DNA of 64,000 nucleotides. It comes from Dyadobacter psychrotolerans. GTDB lineage: Bacteria > Bacteroidota > Bacteroidia > Cytophagales > Spirosomataceae. The stretch is taken from assembly GCF_004349265.1 (NCBI RefSeq), contig NZ_SMFL01000004.1:157150-221149 (forward strand), in the 5' to 3' direction. The position numbers and the translations under genes were made by a program. Of this stretch, positions 52,267 to 62,500 are shown in pieces (within the stretch, counting starts at the first letter, position 1; each line of letters begins with the position of its first letter). The notes beneath the pieces are model-generated. The model did not search any database. It was not told where the DNA came from and saw only the letters and a list, made by a program, of their open reading frames with translations.

Positions 52267-54738
52267 CTATTGTTCCCGTCCTCTTGAATTTGATCTTTCC
52301 GTAGGTTTTCTTGCAGGCTGCTGGGCCGGCTGGGTTGTTGTTCTGGCCGGATTTGATGGTCTGACTGCCGGTCGGGTATTTTGTCCGGGATTTGTCGCCG
52401 GTCTGTTAACAGGCCGCTGCTGGGATGGTGCTGATACAGGCCTTTGATACTGTTCTGGTCTTGTCACGGGCCTGCTATTCTGGTTGTTTCCTGTTGCAGG
52501 CCTGGTTACATCCAGGCGGTTGTTTTGATTTGAAGGAATTGAAGGACGGACTGCCGGGTCAGGCGGCGTTATACCTGGTCTTGTATTCTGGTCATCGCTG
52601 GTCTGTGGCCTTGTATTTTGACCATTGTCAGTTCCGGGACGCGCAGTTCCGGGACGCGCAGTTCCTGGACGGGTATTGCCGGGACTGGATATTTCCGGAC
52701 GCGAGATTCCGGGTCTCGAAGTTCCGGGGCGGGTATACTCGCCCGAACCTGTTGACGGCCTGCTTGTGCCGGGCCTCCCGTTTTGATCATTGCCCGGTCT
52801 GCTTACGCCAGGCCTGTCGTTATTTCCTGTCGATGGCCTGCTTGCGGGCCTTCTGTTTGGCACATAGATATTGTCTCTGGTGGCAACAACGTATTTTCGG
52901 CCGCGGTAGAGATTGGAATTATTTCCGTAGTGTGCATTGGGCCGTCCGTCACCATTTGACGGTCTGTTGATGATCACTGCCGGTCTTGGGCGGTTGGCAT
53001 AATTGGGGCGCCCGCTTCCCGGACGATTGCCGTAGTAGCCACCATTCCACCCCCAGGGGCGATAAGGCGGACGGTATGCAGGCGGGCCGAACCAGCCGCC
53101 TCCATAATAGGGTCTGCTTCTTTCATAATGATACCACCCAACATTGAAGCCCAATCCAAAACTCATCGACCAGCCCGTCCAGGGATTGTAGTGCATGCCA
53201 AATCCCCAGGTTGCAGGTCGCGGCCGGTAATATCTGCCTCTCCATGGCCGGTAACGCCATCCGGTACCATACACAACCGTTGGTCCGTATATGTAGTTGC
53301 CCATGTAGCCCTGGGTATAGCCGACGTAAACATACTGGGGCGTTGATTCATAAATCTGTACATATCTTGCATTGTAAGCACTATTACTCGGTGGAATCCG
53401 GTCTACGTCAGCAGGGCGCTCATTGGCAACCTGCCAGGGACCAAAAGCGCTGTTCCCCACAAACCAGATACCATTCTCCAAAGCGTAAAACCGGTTATTC
53501 GCAGCGCGCATAACGGTGATGTTGCTGTTTTCAGCCACAGCCAGGTTAGTATTTTCGATCGGGACAAATTGAGGGTCGCCATCATAGTTTACTTCTACCT
53601 GCGCCGTATTTCGGTCCACTTTTGCAGTTTGGGGAATCTGAGCTTCCATCACTGCGTCATAAGCTTCGTCGGTTCCGGCCACGCTGGCCAGCACGCCATC
53701 TTTTTCCGAGCCCGCCGGGATATCGGCAAATGCGGGAGGCAGTTCATTTTGGGATACATATTCCCACGGGCCGTTCACCGACGAGCTTCGAAACCACCTT
53801 CCTGCCAAAAGAATGTAGTTTTTCTGACTGTCGATATCTTTAAAAATTTCGTCAAGCGAGTTATTGACATATAGTAGCGTGGAATTTGGAACCGCCTGAT
53901 AAGTTGGTTTTCCTTCAGTTTGAATCAATTCGGCCGGTTCTGTAACTACTAAAATCGATGTGGGTGTTGTAAACTTGCTAACCTGGTCGTTTTCGGTGGA
54001 GGCTTTTTGTTCTTCCTGTTTCATTTTTGCATCCAGCGAACGAATTCGTGAAGGAAGATTTTTGACATTTATCCAACCTTCCTTAACGCGGGAAGAGCTG
54101 TACCAAAAACTTCCGCCATAGAGATAATACTTTTTGTCATCAGGATTTTTTACGATCAGATAAGGTGTATTCACCACCCGTGTCATTTGCAGATCTTCAT
54201 CTTTTTCTTCCAACGGTTCGCCATCAAGAATAATGAGCGTAGTGGGTTTATCCCGGTAGATAATCAGGGGTGGATCGTTTTTTAAGTTTTCCTCTCCCTG
54301 TTCCTGTTTGATGGATGCCAGAAGGTTATTTTTAGAAAACTGTACACGTAGCGCCGGAAACCCGTTTTCGACCGATTTTTTGAAATCAGCACTTCCAATG
54401 CCCTCGTCTTCGGCAAACTTGGATTGTTTCACAACGACTTCCTGAACGGTATAAGTATTACCACGGCTGTCTGCAGAAAGTTGAGCCTGTATCCACATAG
54501 CGCCAAATATTGGCTCATCGGAAGATTTTTTTCGAATTGAAACTGCTGCACGTGCTTCCAGGTTATCTGCTGAGAGTTTTTCCGGCTGAGGCTCGTAGAT
54601 CGTTATAATGCCACCGGCTAAGTAGGGAATTTCTTTGGGCCAGGTATCCTGAGCAGAGACCATGTGCGAGGATACGAATATCAGCAGTGCACAGTAAAGA
54701 AAAATATTGCGTTTCAAAAATTTCAATTTATGATTCAT
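52267..54738 (-). CDS. Large secreted protein with repeated WF modules and a Pro/Gly/Arg tail
   Basis: An 823-residue protein. The signal peptide is FLYCALLIFVSSHMVSAQ. The first ~480 residues contain three similar blocks around tryptophan-rich loops, Y-Y-L-Y-G-G-S-F-W-Y, YILLAGRWFRSSSVNGPWEY and YALENGIWFVGNSAFGPWQV. Residues ~480-600 are Tyr/Trp/Gly/Pro-rich (RPWRGRYYRPRP). The last ~200 are low-complexity RPG/RP(G/A)T repeats with Asn and Gln. The fold resembles proteins annotated as carbohydrate-binding family V/XII, but no glycan site is proven. It is probably cell-surface or cell-envelope structural. A signal for T9SS is not evident. Confidence 0.75.
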   Translation of the reverse strand: MNHKLKFLKRNIFLYCALLIFVSSHMVSAQDTWPKEIPYLAGGIITIYEPQPEKLSADNLEARAAVSIRKKSSDEPIFGAMWIQAQLSADSRGNTYTVQEVVVKQSKFAEDEGIGSADFKKSVENGFPALRVQFSKNNLLASIKQEQGEENLKNDPPLIIYRDKPTTLIILDGEPLEEKDEDLQMTRVVNTPYLIVKNPDDKKYYLYGGSFWYSSSRVKEGWINVKNLPSRIRSLDAKMKQEEQKASTENDQVSKFTTPTSILVVTEPAELIQTEGKPTYQAVPNSTLLYVNNSLDEIFKDIDSQKNYILLAGRWFRSSSVNGPWEYVSQNELPPAFADIPAGSEKDGVLASVAGTDEAYDAVMEAQIPQTAKVDRNTAQVEVNYDGDPQFVPIENTNLAVAENSNITVMRAANNRFYALENGIWFVGNSAFGPWQVANERPADVDRIPPSNSAYNARYVQIYESTPQYVYVGYTQGYMGNYIYGPTVVYGTGWRYRPWRGRYYRPRPATWGFGMHYNPWTGWSMSFGLGFNVGWYHYERSRPYYGGGWFGPPAYRPPYRPWGWNGGYYGNRPGSGRPNYANRPRPAVIINRPSNGDGRPNAHYGNNSNLYRGRKYVVATRDNIYVPNRRPASRPSTGNNDRPGVSRPGNDQNGRPGTSRPSTGSGEYTRPGTSRPGISRPEISSPGNTRPGTARPGTARPGTDNGQNTRPQTSDDQNTRPGITPPDPAVRPSIPSNQNNRLDVTRPATGNNQNSRPVTRPEQYQRPVSAPSQQRPVNRPATNPGQNTRPAVRPSNPARTTTQPAQQPARKPTERSNSRGREQ
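52631..52675. repeat. 15-bp minisatellite inside the RPG tail
   Basis: Three head-to-tail copies of a 15-nt unit (GTTCCGGGACGCGCA, two identical, the third GTTCCTGGACGGGTA) encode RPGTA repeats on the minus strand. The unit is a multiple of three, so copy-number change would keep the frame. Confidence 0.75.
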
Positions 54739-55126
54739 AGCTGTAATATTTAAAAGAAGTCAATTTCAGAAGTCTAAGAAGGTGGAAGTAATTTCGTTAA
54801 CAGTTGATTGTCTCATAAGGAAACTGTGTTACATACTGGAAGATATTACAATTTTTGAATTTGTTTAAAATTTCGAAAAGAATGCCTGGGGATTTTAAAA
54901 AAAATAAGTTTTAGAATTGACATTAGTCAGGCGAAAATCAAGCGATTTACATATCGGTGTCTGCTGCAAAAGCATACCAATCTTCTCCATTTCAAAATCT
55001 ACATTCTTCTACTTTCTTAGTTCTATGGGGTGTAATATTGATTTGAGAATTGATACAATATTATTCTTTAGGTCATGACATAATGAGTATGCGTTGGCTT
55101 ATATTTGTAACACTAAACGTTATGAA
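54739..55126. other. Intergenic region before the histidine kinase, no gene seen
   Basis: About 390 nt, AT-rich, between two divergent genes. TATATTTG at 55100-55107 is an exact TAnnTTTG -7 match, but no good -33 TTTG lies 19-21 nt upstream. If real, transcription of the kinase would begin about 13 nt before the GTG start. No small gene or structured RNA was evident. Confidence 0.4.
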
Positions 55127-56485
55127 GTGTTATCAATAAGGCCCAAACTCTACAAATTCTGGATCAAGCTGTTGGGAGACCCATCAAAGTTTCCGCTTCA
55201 CGCACGCATTTTCCATTCCGTCACGCTAATTTCAATCGTCGGACTTGCCTATAATATCCCTTTCAATTACCTGATCGGTTTGCCCTACATTGCTGTGGCA
55301 AGTCTGGTTGTTTTGGTGATTGGAAGCGTGCTTTACTATTTATCCCGGTTTAAAAATCAGGTTAGGGCAAGCATTTTTATTTTGAATTTTGTTGGCCTGG
55401 GATTGTTCTCGATCAACTATTTTCTGAATTCCGGGATCCACGGCCCGACGGATTTGTTCTTTCTGCTGTTCCTTATTCTGACCATAGCCATTAATCCCGT
55501 AAATCAGTACAAAGTATGGATTCCTGTAAACATACTTATTGTCTCTGCATTGCATGTGCTTGAATATCTGCGTCCTGATTTAGTTCCCAATACGTACTCA
55601 GACAGACTCAGCCTGTTCGCTGATGAAACCTCAGCCTACGTCGTCATTGCGCTGATCAGTTTTTTCTGTATCGATTACATTTTGCAGAGCTACGAAAGTG
55701 AAAAGAAGTCTGCGCTGGAAAAGTCAAAAGCAATCGAACAGAAAAACCTGCAGATTCTGCGGCAGAACGAAGAGCTGGAAAAGATTAATTCTGAGAAAAA
55801 TAAACTGATGTCCATCGTAGCACATGACCTACGCTCACCCTTGGCCAGTATTCAAAATTATCTGGAGCTGCTCACCGAGTTTGAACTTGAAGAAGAACAA
55901 AAGCTGGAAATAAAAAAGCAGCTTCTAAGTTCGACGAAAGATACCTTATCAATGCTCTCAAAGCTTTTGGCCTGGTCAAAATCGCAGTCTCATGGCACTG
56001 CGGCATTTCTGCAAAATCTGGATTTAAATCTGCTTCTGGAGAGCACGCTGCACACCGAAAAAACAATTGCTGCCCACAAGGGAATTGTGCTAGACTACTA
56101 CTTTGAGCCTTCAACAGCAGTTTATGCAGACCGGGACATGATGCAGCTGATCATGCGTAATTTTATTGGAAATGCCATCAAGTTCACGCCCACAGGTGGC
56201 AGCATCACAGTACGTGCAGCAATGGATGCCGACGATTGTATTATAAGCATAAAGGACACCGGTATTGGCATTTCGCCGGAGAGACAGGATGCTCTTTTTT
56301 CACTGAACGCAAAATCCACCTATGGCACCAAGGGTGAAAAGGGAATGGGTTTGGGACTGTTGCTTTGCGTTGAATACATTGCCGCTCAAAACGGCCGTAT
56401 CTGGTTTGAGAGCACAATAGAATGCGGGACCTGTTTTTTTATCGCGGTTCCGTTGCGGGAAAAGGAGTCCGTTGTTCGTCTATGA
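55127..56485 (+). CDS. Sensor histidine kinase, six-helix membrane domain
   Basis: A 452-residue kinase. About six N-terminal membrane helices (HSVTLISIVGLAYNIPFNYL, IAVASLVVLVIGSVLYYLS, FILNFVGLGLFSINYFLNSG, DLFFLLFLILTIAINP, VNILIVSALHVLEY, YVVIALISFFCIDYIL) are followed by a coiled coil. The HisKA domain has MSIVAHDLRSPLASIQNYLE. The ATP domain shows NFIGNAIKFTPTGG, IKDTGIGIS and GEKGMGLGLLLC. There is no periplasmic sensor loop of note and no adjacent response regulator. The start is unclear: GTG 55127 fits the sequence, a TTG 11 codons earlier is possible, and an out-of-frame ATG at 55122 opens only five codons. Confidence 0.88.
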   Translation: MLSIRPKLYKFWIKLLGDPSKFPLHARIFHSVTLISIVGLAYNIPFNYLIGLPYIAVASLVVLVIGSVLYYLSRFKNQVRASIFILNFVGLGLFSINYFLNSGIHGPTDLFFLLFLILTIAINPVNQYKVWIPVNILIVSALHVLEYLRPDLVPNTYSDRLSLFADETSAYVVIALISFFCIDYILQSYESEKKSALEKSKAIEQKNLQILRQNEELEKINSEKNKLMSIVAHDLRSPLASIQNYLELLTEFELEEEQKLEIKKQLLSSTKDTLSMLSKLLAWSKSQSHGTAAFLQNLDLNLLLESTLHTEKTIAAHKGIVLDYYFEPSTAVYADRDMMQLIMRNFIGNAIKFTPTGGSITVRAAMDADDCIISIKDTGIGISPERQDALFSLNAKSTYGTKGEKGMGLGLLLCVEYIAAQNGRIWFESTIECGTCFFIAVPLREKESVVRL

Positions 56486-56509
56486 AATTAAATAAGTCTC
56501 GTTTGTCAG

Positions 56510-58225
56510 TTACTTATTAAGCAGCAACGGGTCATTTTTCACTGCCTTTTTACTCAAGATAAGGTTGCGGCCTATCAGCAAACTTCCGGGAACTCCGTTA
56601 TCTATCCAGCAAACGGCAACATCATAGCTACCAACTGGAATTTTTTCCATTAATGTTACGGAAAATGATGGAGATGCATTCCTTTTACCCGACACATTGT
56701 TTAGCCAGCCTTTAGTATTCGGTCTGAGTGCATGAAGAAAGGGATGCTCATTAGACCCATTTCTGAAAAGCGCCAGGAAAACATTTTTATCCGGAACAGT
56801 TTTAGGTAAATTAGCAATGTCCAAATTATAAACTGGATAAAAAACTTCCTGATGTTCGGGCAAACCGGAAGCATCCTTATTTGTAAATGTAATATTTGGA
56901 AGGTGTCTCTGATCTCTAAGTTGTGTTACCCAATTTCCGACTTCCTCATCTTGGAAGAATACTGGAAATCGATAGTGCCTGTAAAATTTGAGGTCAGGAT
57001 TATACGATCCTGTAAATTGATGTACAAAAAGGGCATGAGTATTGAAATTATAGGCATCTGCTTTCAATTCATTGTTATGGTGTATAATTGAATCGTGATA
57101 TTTGACATACGACAAAAGATTTAGTACAATCGAACCCAACAAAAATGTTCCAAAGGTGTATGATTTTAACCTTCTACCGGAAACATTACTGATTACAACA
57201 AAATAGAACAAAATCAAAATACTCACCGCATAAACCTGAAAACGTATTGCGACCATGCTTTCCGCAGCATATGCGGCTCTGCCCACGGCAACCATTAGAG
57301 CACAGGCCATAAGTTCCAGAAAGCTGATGTCTGTAAGATTGAGAGGTAAAAGCATTCCTTTGTACCTGGAAGTGCTAAAACTTTTCCTGATGGTGAAAAT
57401 CAGGAACAGTACGATAAAAAATCCGCCGGTAATCAGCGAAAGTGAATAGGCGTGGGAGTCCGAAATCACCTTCACGATGGATCCTGTAAATGCTATGAAA
57501 CCTTTAAAAATAATTGCAATGATGGCTGGAAACGAAGGTGTTGGTGCAGATGTGGAAAAGTGAAAATCCAGGAAAAAAAGATATAGGTATAGCAACGAAA
57601 AAATAGTAAAAATGAGACTATCCTTCCGTCTGTTTTGGATAGTCAACCAAACAAGTGCAACTGCAATCACACACAGTCCATCCAGGTTGGACAAGGTCGC
57701 AGCCATGGCAAAAGGTATAGAGAAAAGCCAGTATTTTCTTTTAGAGGGCTGCAGGAAATAAAGACAGTATAGAGAAAAAGTAATGGCCAGTGTGTATTCG
57801 AAAGCTGTAATACTCCACAAATGTGTGGCCTGCACAATAGGAGAGAATAAAAGCACGCAAACCGGGGTAAAGTAAACCAACTGCTTGTTCTCAGACTTAA
57901 AGATCAGATAAAATGCATATCCCAGCAGAATCAGATTGAAGTACCCTAAAATGATCATGGTTCGAAAATTCATTGTTCCATGAAAAAGGTATATTAAAAT
58001 GGTTGCAAGCCTTGAAAAAACGACACGATGATCGTTTTGCTGCTCCAGGATGGTTTTTATAAAACCTGCATCAGGATTATTGAAGTCGTTTAGTGTAGAA
58101 ATAAGTGTCGAATCATCGTTATAAGGGACATTTACTGCTAAGGAAAAAATATAAATTCCGAACGATGCCATTGGAACTAGGAATAATACAATCCATAGCG
58201 GAGAGTTTAGGTAACGCTGATTCAT
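56510..58225 (-). CDS. Polytopic membrane protein, GT-C-like, function unknown
   Basis: A 571-residue protein. The N-terminal membrane helix (LWIVLFLVPMASFGIYIFSL) is followed by a loop with NVPYNDDSTLISTLNDF, whose Asp pair matches the first-loop D-D signature of GT-C glycosyltransferases that use polyprenyl-linked donors. About ten more hydrophobic segments follow, and a soluble C-terminal domain (~residues 430-571) includes FSVTLMEKIPVGSYDVAVCW and NGVPGSLLIGR. I do not recognise a specific family. It is convergent with the kinase gene. A glycosyl or mannosyl transferase role is only an inference from the first-loop aspartates. Confidence 0.6.
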   Translation of the reverse strand: MNQRYLNSPLWIVLFLVPMASFGIYIFSLAVNVPYNDDSTLISTLNDFNNPDAGFIKTILEQQNDHRVVFSRLATILIYLFHGTMNFRTMIILGYFNLILLGYAFYLIFKSENKQLVYFTPVCVLLFSPIVQATHLWSITAFEYTLAITFSLYCLYFLQPSKRKYWLFSIPFAMAATLSNLDGLCVIAVALVWLTIQNRRKDSLIFTIFSLLYLYLFFLDFHFSTSAPTPSFPAIIAIIFKGFIAFTGSIVKVISDSHAYSLSLITGGFFIVLFLIFTIRKSFSTSRYKGMLLPLNLTDISFLELMACALMVAVGRAAYAAESMVAIRFQVYAVSILILFYFVVISNVSGRRLKSYTFGTFLLGSIVLNLLSYVKYHDSIIHHNNELKADAYNFNTHALFVHQFTGSYNPDLKFYRHYRFPVFFQDEEVGNWVTQLRDQRHLPNITFTNKDASGLPEHQEVFYPVYNLDIANLPKTVPDKNVFLALFRNGSNEHPFLHALRPNTKGWLNNVSGKRNASPSFSVTLMEKIPVGSYDVAVCWIDNGVPGSLLIGRNLILSKKAVKNDPLLLNK

Positions 58226-58544
58226 AAGTTGAGATTGAAGAGGGTAGCTGTGAAAATTCTATAAATTTCCACGTTTCGAATTCAAATTTAGTACGTATAC
58301 TACTAAATATAAAATTTATACTAAATTAAAATAGTAGTTTATTGGGGCCGGCCAAAAGTTAGTGTTGATGATTGGTAATGTAATCGAATATTTAGATGGC
58401 AAATAGAGAAATTAATGTGCAATCCGATTGACTTTAAGCTTAATCAGCAATTAAAGAAGTGCCAAAAAAAAGGTTTTAGCGAGCTTGGGCTAAATTCTGT
58501 TAAGCTAAAAAGTGTAATTGAAGTCGAAAGCTAAATTGGTTTAC
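58226..58544. other. Intergenic region with small dyad, no clear gene
   Basis: About 320 nt between the GT-C-like gene and the response regulator remnant. It holds the imperfect dyad TTTAGTA-CGTATAC-TACTAAA (near 58288). A 39-codon ATG frame (58415-58534, MCNPIDFKLNQQ...) lies on the plus strand, but there is no ribosome site or homology I can see. Confidence 0.35.
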
Positions 58545-59011
58545 CTATCTGTTTGCAAAGGGTAAAATCACCGTTTCCATCCAATGCTTACGGATATTTT
58601 CAAAATATTTTATCCATTCAGGATATTCAAACGGTTTAACTGAATACGCAGTGCTGCCAAGCTGATAGGCATCTCTGGTATCATCAGCACTATCCGAGCT
58701 GCTTAGGATAATCACCGGAAGCATGGTTAAGGAGGATTCCTGCTTTTTTATTTTCTGTAATACCTGCCACCCGTCCTCTTTTCGAGGAAGATATAAATCC
58801 AGCAAGACAAGCTTTGGCAATATCGCTTTCGATTCAACTATTTCATCCAGAAACTGCAAAGCCTGTTCCGTAGTATTCACCACAATCATCTCCACCTCAG
58901 GGATGCATTTTTTGATGGCAGATTGATGATTTGCGCATGATCCGCATTGTCTTCTACAAGCAGAATCGAGCTCTTACGAAAATTGTGGTATCAAGTTCTT
59001 TTATCTTTCAT
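58545..59011 (-). pseudogene. Response regulator, frameshifted
   Basis: The C-terminal part (GTG 58895 to stop 58545) is a receiver domain lacking its start. It has the phospho-acceptor LVLLDLYLP, then VIILSSSDSADD and YSVKPF. The missing N-terminus is present upstream in another frame, KSSILLVEDNADHAQII (rev. complement around 58926-58980), with the acidic ED pair. Joining them needs one extra base near 58917-58932, between AQII and AIKKCIPEVEM. The ATG at 59011 overlaps the stop of the upstream regulator (ATGA), and its frame also hits TGA after six codons. At least two lesions separate it from a working receiver, so I call it decayed. A sequencing error could mimic one but hardly both. Confidence 0.75.
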
Positions 59012-59514
59012 AACGTACTAGGCTTGATAGGGCCGCCTGGTTTTTGCTGTGGAATTGGTAAACTTTTAATTTCAGGTCCCTGGTTGACATCAAGCCAAAA
59101 TTCTGCAACTGAAGAAAATAATTCCTTTAACTTGTCGAATTCAATCGGTTTTTTTAAAAATGCATTGGCGCCGGCTTTGTAACAAGCTGCGATTTCATTT
59201 GCTTCTTCCACGCCGCTCATAACCAGCACGGGTATTTGTTTTAAATACTGATGATCCATGTTTGCCGGATCTTTCAATTGTGTCAATGTGCTGTGACCAC
59301 TTAACTTTGGCATGTTCAGGTCAAGAATGATCAATGCCGGAAAATTTGATTTCTTCGATTGATCAGGATTTATCAATAATTCTACTAAGGCGTCACCGCT
59401 ATCAAAAAACCGGACAGGGAAATCGGTAAGAAACTTGTCGAAAATCTGTTTTATAATAAAACGGTAATCTTCCGAATCATCAACGATATATATTACTCCT
59501 CTCTGCATGATCAT
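59008..59514 (-). CDS. Single-domain response regulator
   Basis: A 168-residue receiver. The acidic pair is D12 D13 (IYIVDDSEDYRF), the phosphorylation site D65 (LIILDLNMPKLSG), the Ser/Thr VLVMSGVEEA and the Lys FLKKPIEF. A 30-residue tail rich in Pro and Lys (PIPQQKPGGPIKPS) follows. There is no output domain, so it would act by protein contact or as a phosphate relay. It sits 33 nt after the CheB-CheR kinase gene and is its likely partner. Its stop overlaps the ATG of the response regulator remnant. Confidence 0.9.
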   Translation of the reverse strand: MIMQRGVIYIVDDSEDYRFIIKQIFDKFLTDFPVRFFDSGDALVELLINPDQSKKSNFPALIILDLNMPKLSGHSTLTQLKDPANMDHQYLKQIPVLVMSGVEEANEIAACYKAGANAFLKKPIEFDKLKELFSSVAEFWLDVNQGPEIKSLPIPQQKPGGPIKPSTL

Positions 59515-59547
59515 GAGTTAAGTTCGCCAGAAACCCACTTATCCTGA

Positions 59548-62500
59548 TCAATAGGTCTGTGGGAGAATAATCTTAAATGTTGTACCCTGCTCAGCGTTAC
59601 TTGTAATTTCAAGTTTTGCCTCAATGAGCATACATAATCGTTTTACAATAAACAGGCCAATACCCTCTCCTGAAAATAATTTTGGCATAATAATATCCTT
59701 CTCCAACTGAATTGTTTCCGGGCCCGAATCTTGAAGATCGTTTCCGCCCTGATCGCTTAGTTTATCAATCAATTGCTGGGAGATTCCGTCTCCGGTATCC
59801 TTTATTGTAAACTGCCAGCGGGCTGTTGTTTCATCCTGTTCGCTTACAGGTTCCAGGCCCCAGTTAACCGATACTCCGCCCTGTTGAATATATTTGATCG
59901 AATTAATCAGCAGGTTTTGCGCGATACGGTGAATCTTTACAGAATCTCCTTGTACCGGAAGATTCAACGGTCCTTCAAATCGTAGCCACAAACCTTTGTC
60001 GGCTGCCATCGGCAGGGTACTTTTGCAAAGTCCGGACAGCATTTCGGCCGCATCAAAAGGAGCAATCTCGAATGTTTCCTGACCGGTTTCCAATCGGGAA
60101 AAATCAAGAAGCTGGTTCATCATGCTTGCTACCTGACGCAGATTACGCTGGATCATCGAAAGCGTGCGTGCGCGGTCTTCGTCTGTATCAACCACATCCA
60201 GCAGCGCAGTAGCACCCATAATTACCCCAAAACTACCCCGAAGATCGTGAGATGTTGATCTGAGAAATTCACCCCTTTTGCGAATGTAATCCTTCATGCT
60301 TTCGATCGACTGAAGCATCAGATTTGAATCTACCAGCTCCTGCATCCACAACGAATGCTGATTTTCTGCATCTTTGAGCACAGTAATATCGAGTGCTGTG
60401 ATCACAACTCCGGTTTCATGTTTTGTGATTGAAATACCAATCGATTTTCCATCGGCTTCCTTATTTTCTTCATACAGGGAGTCACCTGTTTGCACTACCA
60501 GCCTTATTTTTTGCAGGAAGTTTTCAGGATATAAATCCTTTATATATTTGCCTACGATCTGATCAACAGGCTTATTGAATGTTTCCGCATATTTTAGATT
60601 ACAAACGACAAGACTAAAATTTTCGACCTCATTTTCAGCCTGACCTGTTTCCTGAATGAAGCCAATCGCGCCGGGAAAACTATCGAGCACCGCCTGAAGT
60701 CTGCGTGCGGTCCGGCGAAGTTCCTGGTTTGTTCTTTCCAGTTCTTTATTTGCTTCTTTAAGCTCAGATGTGCGCTGTTCGACATGCAGGTTCAACTGTT
60801 GTGTAAGCGTCTTTTGCATATGCACCTCAGTGCATGTACCTATGTATCCGGTAAACTCACCCAGGGAGTTGAATCTGGGTTTGGCATTTTCCATCATCCA
60901 GCGGAACGCTCCGTCGGACCGCATGAGCCTGTATTCAATCGTAAAGGGCTGTCTTTTTATAAAGTTTGCGTTGAAAATGTTCATGTAATCAACATGGTCA
61001 TCCGGATGTAAACCCTGAGCGGCTCCCAGACTTTTTTGCTGATCCATCGCATGGCCGGTAAATTCAAGCCATGCCTTATTGAAAAAGTTTACTTTTCCAT
61101 CACTTTCCGCAACCCAGATCAGAGCTGGCGCGCTGTTGATCATATCTTCAAACCATGCCTTTCGTTCCTGAAGAAGACTTTGCGCTTTTCTATGTTCTGT
61201 GATGTCTTCAATTACGAGTAATATCGCTTCCTGGCGCTGCTGCTGAACAACTTTTCTTGCATGTAGTAACATGACCTTTTCTCCAATTCCGGGAAAGATC
61301 AGTTTTACCTCAAAAGCCTTGATATTAACATCACGGCGGATAACATTTTCAAGCATTGAGATCAATTCGGGCATGTCCCACTGACGGTTGTCGAGCTCAT
61401 AAAGCATGCGACCTTCGGTTTCACTTTCATTAATCCTGAAAATATTATAAAAGGCTTTGTTTGCACTTTTTATCCTGAGGTCCTTATCAAGTATCAGCGT
61501 TGCCTCGCAAATGGTTGCGAGTATTGCTTCCGAATATCCGTATGCTTCTGTCAGCTGATCGTTGCGTACCTGCAGCTCCTGATTGATCGTTAACAGTTCC
61601 TCATTGGCAGATTCAATCTCTTCTTTACTGGTTTCCAGTTCTTCATTGATACTTTGCAGCTCTTCATTACTGCTGAGAATTTCCTCATTGGCCGACTGCA
61701 GCTCTTCGTTGCCCGCTTCCTGCTCCTCAAGAATTGAGTGCATATCTTCACGTAATGCGGAAAGCTCTGCTTCAAGTTCTTTAATACGATGATCGCGCAC
61801 CGAAGACGACTCTTGCTCGGATACTTTCAGATGCGTGACCTCTTCAAAAAGAATTAAAAACAATCTTTGATCATTTGGCGCAAATAGCGGTACAGCCTCT
61901 ATTTCGACCTGATAGAGCTGGTCTTTAATTTTTACCTCAAGACCGTTTTTACGAACAGTTGCTCCCGATTTATTTGCTTTATGGATGATATTTCTAAGCT
62001 CAAATACCAGTGATGGCCTTGCCATTTTTACCAGATTAAAACTTGGCTTACCTGGCGAAGGCTCTAAGAAAAGACTCGTCGCACCTCGGAACTGAAGGAT
62101 TTCAAGTTCCTGATCCACCACAACACTTGCTGGCACATATCTGCTCAAAAGCAACGTATCAACCATCTTATCCAGCTCATTCAGGGGTGTTACAGGCATA
62201 TTTTTTGACTCGTTGCTTTTAAATCCACGGCGCTCAGCCGGAGTTGATCCCATGTAGCGTGGCCTGATTTCGAAAGAGGTATTGTTGGTAGCGACATTTC
62301 TTTTTGAAAATACTTTATGATTTTTTTCAATTTGTGAAAATAGCGAAGGTGACCCGCTGGCAGCTTCCGACTTACCAAGAAGCAGAATACCGTCCGGGTT
62401 AAGGGCGTAATGAAAAGTAGTCATCACTTTCTGCTGAAGCGAACTGTCCAGGTAGATTAGCAAATTACGGCAGCTGATCATATCCAGACGCGAGAATGGC

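Noticed and set aside
52620..52900. Tandem-like repeats considered as a CRISPR array
   Set aside because: Units are 15 nt, contiguous, without spacers, and encode Arg-Pro-Gly in frame.
52425..52970. 181-codon open frame on the plus strand opposite the RPG tail
   Set aside because: It is the antisense shadow of a low-complexity repeat, which naturally leaves frames open on both strands.
55122..55139. Five-codon ORF (ATG AAG TGT TAT CAA TAA) at the kinase start
   Set aside because: Considered as a leader peptide, but it is too short, has no repeated codons of one amino acid and overlaps the likely GTG start only by chance.
58415..58534. 39-codon plus-strand ORF in the gap before the response regulator remnant
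   Set aside because: No ribosome site, promoter or recognisable homology; short enough to be chance in 320 nt.
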